This document shows positions 1 through 8,600 of a stretch of DNA of 44,842 nucleotides, one piece after another; position 1 is the first letter of the stretch; every line of letters starts with the position of its first letter. The DNA is taken from contig NZ_JNKI01000023.1 of assembly GCF_000702005.1 (NCBI RefSeq), forward strand, positions 1 to 44,842. Direction: 5' to 3'. Below the pieces are notes generated by a model. That model was not told where the DNA came from, ran no database searches, and saw nothing but the letters and a program-made list of their open reading frames with translations. A program made the translations under genes and the position numbers. The DNA is from Selenomonas sp. ND2010 (lineage in GTDB: Bacteria > Bacillota > Negativicutes > Selenomonadales > Selenomonadaceae).

Positions 1-183
1 CCTATGGAAGGATTCTGGGGCATCCTTAAGCGGGAGATGTACTACGGCAGACGTTTTACCAGCAAGTGTGAACTTATGCGTTCGATTGAAGCATACATTC
101 ATTATTACAACCACAAGCGTGTGCAACGTAACCTTGGTATCCTAACACCGATAGAGAAACATACCTTGTATTTAGCCGCATAA
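1..183 (+). CDS. IS3-family transposase OrfB, C-terminal fragment
   Basis: The open frame enters from the window edge and ends at TAA 181-183, giving 60 residues. The visible part contains FWGILKREMYYGRRF, where the Glu is probably the last acidic residue of the DDE catalytic triad, then an IEAYIHYYNHKR segment and a RNLGILTPIE ending. These are hallmarks of the rve integrase core of IS150-like OrfB proteins. The protein would cut and join the ends of its own element. It is partial only because the window starts inside it, and the upstream OrfA frame is not visible. Confidence 0.85.
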   Translation, partial: PMEGFWGILKREMYYGRRFTSKCELMRSIEAYIHYYNHKRVQRNLGILTPIEKHTLYLAA

Positions 184-186
184 AAA

Positions 187-230
187 GGCCGGCAGACGAA
201 TCTGCCGACCAAAGAAATCTTATATTTTTT
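187..230 (+). terminator. Hairpin with delayed T tract after the transposase
   Basis: GGCAGA (191-196) pairs with TCTGCC (201-206) around a CGAA loop. The stem extends outward with one mismatch to 187/210. A T-rich run follows about ten bases later (224-230). It probably ends transposase transcription. The gap before the T run makes it weaker than a textbook terminator. Confidence 0.45.
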
Positions 231-414
231 TATTGTCCTCTTGACGGGGAGCAGTTCAGTTTTTAATCAGAGGGATTTTTTTGGCAGGAAACTATCCGCA
301 GGGTGACGAATATTGCAATAATATCATATTGTTCGGCAAATTGACGCGTGACGCATAAGTAGAGGTCCTTATCCGATTAGTTGTGCCCAATGGGCAGAGA
401 CAGGGAGGTACAAG

Positions 415-1923
415 ATGGATCTGAAAAAGAAGACGGTAATATTCCTGAACGTATGTATTGCGTTCGCATGCCTCTGCGTTGGTATACTAGCCTACAAAAA
501 TGCCGATGATGCCTTTTCGGATGTATATATTGGCAAGGTCTCGGATGATGCTAGCCATCTTAGCATGCTGCTTGACAAACAATATCCCGGAAATTGGCAG
601 ATAAAAAATGGTAGACTGTACAAGGGCGATAGTCTCATGGAAGATTTGACGGATGGGATTGATGGTATTGCTGGGGAGGATGCGATAACCATTTTTCGCG
701 GGAATACGCGCGTTTCGACGACGCTGAAACAAGATGGCAACCGTGCGGTGGGAACGCAGGCGGCAGAAAAGGTTGTCGAGGCGGTAATCGGCCGGGGAGA
801 AAGATTAGCCGTTGAGACGGATGTGCTTGGGGTGCCATACTTTACCTGCTATTTGCCGATTGTTTCCGCAAGTGGCGAGCGGATTGGCATGTTTTTTGTC
901 GGCGCGCCCAGTGCGCCGGTAATCGAAGTTCAGCATCGGTTCGTTCGCAATATGATTCTTACCATCATCGTTTTGGTGCTGATTATAGGGGTGCTGGCAA
1001 CTGGTATCATCGCCAACCAGATGAAGCGGATTCTCGAAGTGCAAAAGACATTAGCAGCCATCGCTGGTGGGGATTTGAGCGGTAGTGATATTACATTTAA
1101 TGGACAGGATGAGATCGCTAAGCTCAGTCAAGATGCCAATACGATGAAGAATGCCATGAAGTCTATCATGGAAAATATTGCGTCTTCGGCGGAGCAGGTC
1201 GCAGGTGGGGCGAAGAATATCTCGGATTCGAGTATGGTTCTATCGCAGGGAGCGGCGCAACAGGCTTCTTCCGTAGAAGAGCTCTCGGCCTCCATTGCCG
1301 AAATTTCCTCCCAGACGAAAAGCAATGCCAATAACGCCGAACGGGCCAATGGCATAACCGTCGTTACGCGGACAAATGCCGAAGAAGGCAATGAGGACAT
1401 GATGCGTATGCTGCAAGCGATGGAGGAGATAAATGCTTCGTCGGGGGATATTTCAAAGATCATCAAAGTGATTGACGAAATCGCCTTCCAGACCAATATC
1501 TTGGCCCTCAATGCTGCGGTAGAAGCTGCCCGGGCAGGCCAGCATGGCAAGGGATTTGCAGTCGTGGCCGAAGAAGTTCGCAATCTGGCGGCACGCAGCG
1601 CCAAAGCGGCTAAAGAGACTACCGAGCTGATTGAAAGCTCGATTGAAAAAGTCGATAATGGTCAGCTGTCTGCGCAGCAGGCGGCAGAAAAGCTAAAGAC
1701 CATCGTGGAAAATGTATCCGAAGTCGCGGACCTTGTAGAATCCATTGCGAAGGCCTCAAAGGAACAGAGCCTTGCCATCGAACAAATCAATCAGGGCGTG
1801 TTACAGGTATCGCAGGTAGTACAGGCAAATTCAGCTACGAGTGAAGAAAGTGCCGCGGCAAGCGAAGAACTCAGCCGTCAGGCAGAACTCCTCAGTGAGG
1901 AGGTCCGGAAATTTAAAATCTGA
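415..1923 (+). CDS. Methyl-accepting chemotaxis protein with periplasmic Cache sensor
   Basis: This is a 502-residue transmembrane chemoreceptor that would signal to CheA/CheW at the cell pole. In order it has a transmembrane helix at about residues 6-26; a sensor of about 150 residues that looks like a single-Cache (sCache_3 type) domain, with a DAITIF...RVST strand pair and a [10 protein letters not shown] strand; a second helix at about 178-198; a HAMP linker; and the long cytoplasmic coiled coil. The receptor tip is clear from about residue 354 ([21 protein letters not shown], then [15 protein letters not shown]). There is no C-terminal NWETF-like pentapeptide for CheR docking. The ATG follows GGGAGG at 402-407. 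The gene is monocistronic between an IS end and a terminator. The ligand cannot be told from sequence. Confidence 0.95.
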   Translation: MDLKKKTVIFLNVCIAFACLCVGILAYKNADDAFSDVYIGKVSDDASHLSMLLDKQYPGNWQIKNGRLYKGDSLMEDLTDGIDGIAGEDAITIFRGNTRVSTTLKQDGNRAVGTQAAEKVVEAVIGRGERLAVETDVLGVPYFTCYLPIVSASGERIGMFFVGAPSAPVIEVQHRFVRNMILTIIVLVLIIGVLATGIIANQMKRILEVQKTLAAIAGGDLSGSDITFNGQDEIAKLSQDANTMKNAMKSIMENIASSAEQVAGGAKNISDSSMVLSQGAAQQASSVEELSASIAEISSQTKSNANNAERANGITVVTRTNAEEGNEDMMRMLQAMEEINASSGDISKIIKVIDEIAFQTNILALNAAVEAARAGQHGKGFAVVAEEVRNLAARSAKAAKETTELIESSIEKVDNGQLSAQQAAEKLKTIVENVSEVADLVESIAKASKEQSLAIEQINQGVLQVSQVVQANSATSEESAAASEELSRQAELLSEEVRKFKI

Positions 1924-1930
1924 GAACGGA

Positions 1931-1978
1931 AAAACCGTTGGCAAGAGCCGTGCGCTCGTACCAACGGTTTTCGTTATT
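1931..1978 (+). terminator. Rho-independent terminator after the chemoreceptor gene
   Basis: AAAACCGTTGG (1931-1941) pairs with CCAACGGTTTT (1961-1971) with a loop of about 19 bases. A T-rich stretch follows. It starts eight bases after the stop codon of the chemoreceptor gene. Confidence 0.8.
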
Positions 1979-2033
1979 TCCAATAGTAAAGCGATAATCC
2001 TTCCAGTAGGTTAAGCGATGGAAGTTTTGCCGG

Positions 2034-2063
2034 TCGACAAATTTTAAACAATGGCGTTATAAT
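2034..2063 (+). promoter_or_regulatory. Sigma-70-type promoter in the gap before queT
   Basis: TCGACA (2034-2039) and TATAAT (2058-2063) are separated by 18 bases. This is the best promoter in the 405-base gap between the chemoreceptor and the QueT-like gene. It would give a leader of about 260 bases ahead of that gene. I looked for a preQ1 riboswitch there because queT genes often have one, but could not recognise the consensus. Confidence 0.5.
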
Positions 2064-2083
2064 AAACACAACTGTTTGGTAAG

Positions 2084-2246
2084 GGGATGTTGGCTATGGA
2101 TTTTGAGGTGATAAGGTGAAGAAGGTGCGGAAAACTTTTATGAAGGTTGGATGAAGAATCCGCGCTCGGCCATGATTTCCTGCAATGATGGCTTCCGTCC
2201 CGTAAGTTTTTTGCTGGAAGCTTTGGATGAGGAGGCTGAGCCATAA
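2084..2246 (+). other. Probable gene remnant in the gap before queT
   Basis: Downstream of the promoter at 2034-2063 is an 11-codon frame (ATG near 2091, stop near 2119). A different frame then reads through to TAA 2244-2246, with a possible ATG at 2151 (MKNPRSAMISCNDGF...). The 31-residue tail looks protein-like and ends in acidic residues, but it has no recognisable family and no good ribosome-binding site. I read it as a decayed gene or a small unknown ORF. The rest of the 1924-2328 gap holds only the terminator and promoter listed separately. Confidence 0.2.
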
Positions 2247-2328
2247 GTGTTATCTGCCGAAGAGGGAACGGTGTGATTGGTTCTTGGAATCGGTTTATGG
2301 GATATTTTTAGTAGGAGGAGTTATTTTC

Positions 2329-2823
2329 ATGAGAGATAAGAGCTCGTCGCGATTTATGGCACAGGGGGCGGTGATTGCGGCGATATATGTGGTGCTGACG
2401 GTCGTTTTTGCACCGTTTTCGTTTAAGGAGATTCAGGTCCGCGTGGCGGAAGCATTGACCGTGCTTCCCGTTTTTACACCGGCGGCAGTCCCTGGGGTGT
2501 TTCTTGGCTGTTTGGTGGCGAATATCTTTGGTGGTGCACCACTGCCAGATGTAGTGTTTGGTTCCCTGGCAACCCTATTGGGAGCTGTGGGAACCAGATT
2601 GTTGCGGCAAAGACGGCCAGCATTGGCATTGGTCCCGCCAATCGTTGCCAATATGCTTATCGTGCCGCTTATTTTGCGCTATGCGTATGGTGTGCCATTG
2701 CCAATTCCGGTTATGATGGCAACCGTTGGCGTGGGGGAATTGATTTCTTGTGGAGGTTTAGGGCTGTTGCTTTATAAGGCACTGTCTGTGCATCGCGGGG
2801 GATTTTTTAAGGATAATATTTAA
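2329..2823 (+). CDS. queT: QueT-type queuosine-precursor transporter family protein
   Basis: This is a very hydrophobic 164-residue protein with about five membrane segments. It matches the QueT family of ECF-type substrate-binding (S) components, which import a queuosine precursor such as preQ1 together with a shared energizing module. Family-like features are the FKEIQVRVAEALTVLPVFTP segment after the first helix, followed by VPGVFLGCLVANIFGG. I chose ATG 2329 because AGGAGG (about 2313-2318) lies just upstream. An upstream in-frame ATG at 2227 would add 34 polar residues with no ribosome-binding site. No ECF ATPase or T-component genes are nearby, so it would rely on a shared module encoded elsewhere. 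Confidence 0.85.
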   Translation: MRDKSSSRFMAQGAVIAAIYVVLTVVFAPFSFKEIQVRVAEALTVLPVFTPAAVPGVFLGCLVANIFGGAPLPDVVFGSLATLLGAVGTRLLRQRRPALALVPPIVANMLIVPLILRYAYGVPLPIPVMMATVGVGELISCGGLGLLLYKALSVHRGGFFKDNI

Positions 2824-2845
2824 TCACGGATAGAGAGGGAATCGA

Positions 2846-3664
2846 ATGTTTTGTAGTAATTGTGGGAATGCGTTAAATGATAGTGCGTATTTTTGTCCTG
2901 TGTGTGGCAATCGCTGTCGCCGGAAGATAAAGAATAAATGGAAGAAAAGTGGTTGGGTATTTTTCCTGGCAATATTTGCTCTGATTGGCGTGGTTTATTT
3001 TGTAATTGAAGGATTTTCATCAAAGGAAAATCATGTGCGATATTCGTTAACCCAGTTGACTCTAGCGGTCGATAAGGGGGATTTCGATCTTGCAGAGAAA
3101 TATGCAGATTTTGATTCGCTCACCGAAAGTTTTTATACGGATTTTTATGATGCACGCTATAAAAAAGATAAAAACGACTTAAAAGAAGATAGCATAAAAA
3201 TCCATCGGGAAAAGGAAACCGAGCGGCTGTTAAGTGAAGAGTTACAAGAAAAACCGCAAAAGGAAAAGCAAGGAAATCTCTCCAAAATGCGTAGAATAGT
3301 AAAAAAAGCTATCAGTGTCGATAAGTCGTCGTATATGTATCAGGCACCGACTGACCGTTTTAGCTGGACGCATAACAATAGCGAAGAAGATTATGTTAAT
3401 TACCTGATTTACTTAGCGCAGCAATATGCTCCGGAGATAAAATATATTGATATTGATGGGGACAAGGCAATTGCTACTGTCGAATTTAAAGCGAAGAACG
3501 AGTATATAAATCCTGAGCAAGCAACAGTAAAATTAGAATTGAAGAGCGATAATGAGGGAAAATGGAAAGTCGTGAGCATTGCTAATTTCGCGTCGGTGTT
3601 CCAAGAAGCCTTTACGGCCAAAAATGATTTGGTACGTCGATACCGTTATGCTAGTTATAGATAA
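2846..3664 (+). CDS. Zinc-ribbon membrane-anchored protein of unknown function
   Basis: This 272-residue protein begins with a compact zinc ribbon (CSNC at residues 3-6 and CPVC at 17-20). A basic stretch and one transmembrane helix (about 36-56) follow, then about 215 residues that would be extracytoplasmic. The external part holds a charged, helical, Lys/Glu-rich stretch and a C-terminal alpha/beta segment (GDKAIATVEF... KWKVVSIANF) resembling small DUF2939 or SnoaL-like folds, though I am not sure of either. The architecture recalls YvbJ/TcaA-type envelope proteins. The ATG follows AGAGGGA. The gene is clearly more AT-rich than the housekeeping genes, which suggests recent acquisition together with the broken gene downstream. 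Confidence 0.75.
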   Translation: MFCSNCGNALNDSAYFCPVCGNRCRRKIKNKWKKSGWVFFLAIFALIGVVYFVIEGFSSKENHVRYSLTQLTLAVDKGDFDLAEKYADFDSLTESFYTDFYDARYKKDKNDLKEDSIKIHREKETERLLSEELQEKPQKEKQGNLSKMRRIVKKAISVDKSSYMYQAPTDRFSWTHNNSEEDYVNYLIYLAQQYAPEIKYIDIDGDKAIATVEFKAKNEYINPEQATVKLELKSDNEGKWKVVSIANFASVFQEAFTAKNDLVRRYRYASYR

Positions 3665-3776
3665 TGGAGTTAAACAACGACAATGCTTTTATTTGGTGCT
3701 TTTGGAGTTTTTGTTAAATCGAGTGTCGAATGACAGGTTGTTTAAAACAAAATGATCAGTGAATGGAGATGTTAGT

Positions 3777-4435
3777 ATGAAAAAATGGTTAGTAGCATTC
3801 TTGCTAACATTGGTTATAACGATATTTACTCAGGAGGCATTTGCAGCGGAACATAATATATCTGCAACAGGAACATACGTAGCTGGATCATCTGAAACGT
3901 TGGATTATTAGTACAAGAGGATTCATCGCTAAAAGAGTTGAATGATAGAAAAGATGAAAAAATTAAAACAAAAGAAAAATATGATGCTCTTGCTGGAATG
4001 ATTCGCAACCATTATTTGAAAATGTCTGTAATAAATCATGAGGAGGCCGATAAAATAAATCGTCAATTTGGTGAACATACAAAAGATCAGTGTTTAGCAA
4101 TGTTTTATAAAGAAATGCACGATACCCAATATGATAAAGCTAAACATTGGGCAGAGATGGGCGCTTTTATATCTACAACACCTAGAGAGTGTGGAGAATT
4201 TGCATATTTACAGGCACAAGCTGAGATTGCAAAACAAGACAATGAATGGATGATGCTGCGACTGCTTAAGGATGTCCAACGAGTTTATGAATATTTAGGA
4301 GTTACAGAATCAGAGAAGAATAATATTTCATATTATTATCAGACGATATTTGACTATGTTGTAAATTGGAAACCTAAAGTATTAAAATTGGCGTACAATA
4401 AAACTGTATATTTTTATGGCAAACGAGCTTTATAA
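3777..4435 (+). pseudogene. Frameshifted gene for a secreted or periplasmic protein
   Basis: The frame starting at ATG 3777 encodes a clean signal peptide (MKKWLVAFLLTLVITIF, then QEAFAAE with an AFA-A cleavage site). It continues for 44 codons to TAG 3909-3911. The minus-one frame is open from 3896 and runs on without interruption to TAA 4435 (GLLVQEDSSLKELNDRKDEK and so on), giving about 175 mainly helical, charged residues. A single-base loss between about 3896 and 3908 explains both halves. The second half has only a weak TTG (3938) and no export signal of its own. No family is recognisable. The region is AT-rich like the gene before it. A sequencing error cannot be excluded. Confidence 0.65.
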
Positions 4436-4665
4436 GGAGATAAGTTAAGGTACTGCTTGTGTCGACAAACGATAGCGATTAATCTTGGTGCCTTCTATTA
4501 AGGCCCCTGACAGTAGATGACATTTAGATAATAGGCTAATTAAAAGATATAGTATAATAAATTAGGAGCTTTATATAGACTGGGAGATTAATATTGTGAG
4601 GAAGTTCAAGGTAGTCAAAATATGGGATTAATGGTAGTTTCGTTAAAAAGTGGAGGTTGATGTTC
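4436..4665 (+). other. Gene-free AT-rich gap with a likely nudC -10 element
   Basis: This 230-base stretch has no convincing ORF. It contains TATAAT at 4553-4558, a likely -10 element for nudC, with no clear -35 at normal spacing. A ribosome-binding site (GGAGG, 4652-4656) sits at its end. Nothing else is recognisable. Confidence 0.4.
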
Positions 4666-5499
4666 ATGCTTCAGGATATAAGGCCGCATAAGTTATACAA
4701 TCAGTATCAGGCAGACAAGGTGTGCCAGCCGGATGATGTGCTCATTTGCCTTAAGGATAAGACGCTTTTGGTCGGCGGTGCGGAGCATGAGCTGCAGTTC
4801 CCGAAACGGAAGGAGTTAGCTGGTGATTTTACCTGTCAGTATCTTTTTTCGCTGGATGAACAGGATTACTATCTGGGATTTTCCGAAGAGGAAATCGTGG
4901 CGGAGGGATATCGCTATGAGACCTTGCGCGATATCCGTTATCAGTATAAAGGTCCGCGTCATTTGATGTATGCTGCGTATACGGCTTATCATCTTGCCAT
5001 GTGGTACCGGGATAATCGCTTTTGCGGCCGCTGTGGTCATGAGACACAGCATTCGGAGGTGGAGCGGGCGATGGTATGCCCTGCCTGTGGCAATGTGATT
5101 TATCCGCGGCTGATTCCTGCCGTGATTGTTGGCGTCATCGATGGCGACCGCATCCTGATGACGAAATACGCGAATCGCAAGATGTCCTTTTATGCGCTGG
5201 TGGCTGGCTTTACTGAAATCGGTGAAACGCTGGAGGAATGCGTGGCCCGCGAAGTCATGGAAGAGGTTGGCCTCAAGGTCAAGAACATCCGCTATTATAA
5301 ATCCCAGCCCTGGGGGAGTGCCCTGGACATTCTGACGGGATTTTTCTGTGAAGTGGATGGCGATACGACGATTCGCCTCGAAGAAGAGGAACTCAAAGAA
5401 GGCGTTTGGGTAAAGCGTGAGGATATCGAAGGACAAGCCGACGATTTCAGTCTGACTCATGCGATGATGATGGCATTCAAAGAGGGAAAGATTCGTTAA
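4666..5499 (+). CDS. nudC: NAD(+)/NADH pyrophosphatase (Nudix hydrolase)
   Basis: NudC hydrolyses NAD(H) to NMN(H) and AMP and can remove NAD caps from RNA 5' ends. The protein of about 277 residues has the family layout: a divergent N-terminal domain; a four-cysteine zinc ribbon (CGRC near residue 120, CPAC near 137); the Nudix box GFTEIGETLEE...REVMEEVG at about 183-205; and the NADH-specific SQPW motif just after it. SQPW separates NudC from other Nudix enzymes. GGAGG at 4652-4656 favours ATG 4666 (9-base spacing). ATG 4660 and TTG 4657 are in frame but too close to it. The gene stands alone, with a strong terminator after it. Confidence 0.92.
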   Translation: MLQDIRPHKLYNQYQADKVCQPDDVLICLKDKTLLVGGAEHELQFPKRKELAGDFTCQYLFSLDEQDYYLGFSEEEIVAEGYRYETLRDIRYQYKGPRHLMYAAYTAYHLAMWYRDNRFCGRCGHETQHSEVERAMVCPACGNVIYPRLIPAVIVGVIDGDRILMTKYANRKMSFYALVAGFTEIGETLEECVAREVMEEVGLKVKNIRYYKSQPWGSALDILTGFFCEVDGDTTIRLEEEELKEGVWVKREDIEGQADDFSLTHAMMMAFKEGKIR

Positions 5500-5525
5500 G
5501 GCGCCTGGAAAACTTAATCCGGTTT

Positions 5526-5563
5526 AAAATGAGCATAGGCCTCTACGGCTATGCTCATTTTGT
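5526..5563 (+). terminator. Rho-independent terminator after nudC
   Basis: A 13-bp stem, AAAATGAGCATAG (5526-5538) with CTATGCTCATTTT (5549-5561), and a 10-base loop. The A/T-rich base of the stem acts as the U tract and suits bidirectional use. It lies directly upstream of the dnaE promoter. Confidence 0.8.
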
Positions 5564-5572
5564 GCTATACTA

Positions 5573-5581
5573 GTAAGCACG
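5573..5581 (+). promoter_or_regulatory. Extended -10 promoter for dnaE
   Basis: TGCTATACT gives the TGn motif joined to a near-consensus TATACT -10 at 5576-5581, about 40 bases before the dnaE ATG. The -35 position falls in the nudC terminator stem and has no consensus, as is allowed for extended -10 promoters. Confidence 0.55.
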
Positions 5582-5620
5582 ATAAAGGAACGAAAAGTAT
5601 TGCGAGAAGGAGATAGATAG

Positions 5621-8600
5621 ATGGTCAGCAAGATTCCATTTTGCCACCTTCATACCCATACAGAATTTAGTCTGCTCGACGGCGCGAGCCGCATCAAGGA
5701 GCTTGTCGCCACGACGAAAGAGCTGGGCATGGATTCACTGGCGATAACCGACCATGGCGTCATGTTTGGCGTTATTGATTTTTATAAAGAGTGCAAGAAG
5801 CAGGGCATAAAGCCAATCATTGGCTGTGAGGTCTATGTGGCGCCGACTGACCGCCGGGAACGGCAGGAAGTGGGCGGCGTTAAATATTACCATCAGATTC
5901 TGCTCGCGGAGAATCAGACGGGCTATAAGAATCTCGTGCAGCTCGTGTCCCTGGCGAACATTGAGGGCATGTACTATAAGCCGCGCATCGATAAGGAGCT
6001 TTTGCGCAAGTACCACGAGGGAATTATCTGTCTTTCGGCCTGCATTGCCGGTGAGATTCCGCGCGCGCTCATTCAGGATAATAAAGAGCGGGCGGAGGCA
6101 TTGGTCAAGGAGTATCTCGATATCTTTGGGCGCGAGAACTTTTTCCTGGAAATCCAGAATCATGGACTGCCCGAAGAACGCAAGGCTAATGCCGGTCTTA
6201 TCGAGCTAGCGAAAAAATATGATGTTGGCTTGGTAGCGACCAACGACTGCCATTACGTCAAGCGCGAGGACAGCGAGTTCCATGATGTGCTTCTTTGTAT
6301 CCAGATGGGCAAAACCATCGACGATCCGGACCGCATGCGGTTCAACAGCGATGATTACTATTTGAAGTCTCCCACCGAAATGGCGAATCTGTTTCCGGAT
6401 TATCCTGAGGCGATTTCCAATACGCAAAAAATCGCAGATCGCTGTCAGGTGGATTTTGAGTTCGGTCATATCCAGTTGCCGTATTATCCGATTCCGGCGC
6501 CGTATGCCGATGATGAAGCCTATTTGCGGGCTCTTTGCGAGCAGGCAATGCCTTCGCATTATCCGGATGCTTCGCCAAAGGTCAAAGAGCGTTTGGAATA
6601 TGAGCTCGGCATCATCCATAAGATGGGATATGACAGCTATTTTTTGATTGTTTGGGACTTTATCAATCATTCCCGTGAAGTTGGCATTTCCGTTGGCCCA
6701 GGGCGTGGCTCAGCAGCGGGGAGTATTGTTGCATATCTCTTGGGCATTACCAATCTTGACCCGCTGAAATACGATTTGCTCTTTGAGCGATTCTTGAATC
6801 CGGAACGCGTAACCATGCCGGATATCGATGTTGACTTTTGCTATATCCGCCGTGAGGAAGTCATTGATTACGTTAAAGAACGTTATGGCTACGATCATGT
6901 GGGACAGATTGTCACGTTCGGAACGATGGCGGCCAAGGGGGCTGTTCGTGATGTGGGCCGCGTGCTTAATATGCCGTATGCACAGGTAGCCGATATTGCG
7001 AAGCTTATCCCCAACGAACTAAAGATGACCCTGGATAAGGCATTAAAAGAGTCCAAAGAGTTCAAGTCCATGTATGATTCGAGCCCTGAGGTCAAGCGGC
7101 TCATCGATCTTGCCCGCAAAGTCGAAGGTCTGCCACGTCATTCTTCGACGCATGCTGCCGGTGTCGTTATCGCGCGCAATCCGTTGACAGATTATCTGCC
7201 AGTCACGGTGTCCGATGGCACGTTGGTGACGGAGTTTGATAAGGACCATGTCGAGGAACTCGGCCTTTTAAAGATGGACTTTTTGGGCCTTCGCACGTTG
7301 ACGGTTATCAGCGATACGTTAGCCAATATCAAAAAGACCCGTGGAGAAGATATCGATATCAACAAGATTCCGCTCGAGGATGAAATTACTGCGAAAATGC
7401 TTTGCGAGGGTCGGACTGGTGCCGTGTTCCAGATGGAGTCCTCCGGCATGACCCAGCTCGTGAAGGATTTGGCGCCCCGGGGCTTTACGGACCTCATTCC
7501 TACGGTGGCACTGTACCGCCCAGGGCCGTTGGGCAGTGGCATGGTCGAGGATTTTATCGGCGGGCGTCATGGCCGCAAGGAAGTTCAATACATGCATCCG
7601 CTGCTAGAGCCAATCTTAAAGGAGACCTTTGGGGTCGTGCTCTATCAGGAGCAGGTTATGCAGATCGTTCAGGTGCTGGCTGGCTTCTCGCTGGGACAGG
7701 CCGATCTTTTGCGCCGTGCTATGGGAAAGAAAAAACACGAAATCCTGATGGCGCAGAAGACGAACTTCTTGTCGGGATGTGCGAAGAATAACATCGAACC
7801 GGGCCTTGCCAATCGCATCTTCGATCTGCTGACGCATTTTGCCGATTATGGGTTCAACAAATCCCATAGTGCTGCTTATGCGTTGGTGGCGTGGCAGACG
7901 GCGTACCTCAAGGCCCATTATCCGTCGGAGTTTATGGCGGCCATGCTTACGAGCATCATGGATACGCAGAAGGTGCCAACGTACATCGAACTTTGCCGCC
8001 GGATGGGCATTAAGATCCTGCCACCGGACATCAACGCCAGCTCGGCGAATTTCAGTGTCGATGGTGAGGCTGTGCGCTTTGGCCTGGCTGCGGTACGCAA
8101 TGTTGGCGATGCCGCGATTCAGGACATTACCCAGGCTCGTCAGCAGGATGGTCCGTTTAAGTCGCTAGTGGATTTTTGCAGCCGCGTGGATATGGGCAAG
8201 GTGAATAAACGCGTTATCGAAAGCCTCATTAAGTGCGGTGCTTTTGATACTTCTGGGGCGAAACGCAGCCAACTGTTGGCTGTGTTGGAACAGGCAGTAG
8301 GCGAAGCTCAGCGTCAGCAAAAAGATGCGATGAATGGCCAGCTGGGGCTGTTCAGTGAAGAGACTATGGGAGAAGCTGGCGAGTTGAAACTGCCGGATAT
8401 TGAAGAGATTTCTGAGGCAGAACGTTTGGAGTGGGAAAAGGACACCACGGGATTCTATATCACCGGTCATCCGCTCGATCAGTTCCGTCGCAAACTCGAT
8501 AACTTGCCGGGGATTGCAACTCTTTCGACGGGCGTGGTGAAGGATAAGCAGGTCGTTCGGGTAGGTGGCATGCTGACAGAACTCAAACGCATCACGACCA

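Larger units (their letters stand above)
1..258 (+). mobile_element. Right end of an IS3-family insertion sequence, cut by the window edge
   Basis: The first 183 bases encode the C-terminal end of an OrfB-type DDE transposase. They are followed by a short hairpin (187-210) and a candidate right terminal inverted repeat at about 234-258, ending in TTCA. Read inward on the minus strand this repeat begins TGAACTGCTCCCC, which fits the TG...CA ends of IS3-family (IS150-like) elements. The left part lies outside the window, so neither intactness nor the target duplication can be judged. The exact outer end at 258 is inferred from the terminal TG/CA rule. Confidence 0.75.

Noticed and set aside
355-380. 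Possible sigma-28 (flagellar) promoter before the chemoreceptor
   Set aside because: TAAG and CCGATTA are present but the spacing and the -10 (GCCGATAA expected) do not fit well enough.
2247-2328. preQ1 riboswitch before queT
   Set aside because: I could not find the conserved AGAGGTTCnAGC...AAAAAACTAA core or its pseudoknot partners by eye. A covariance search would be decisive.
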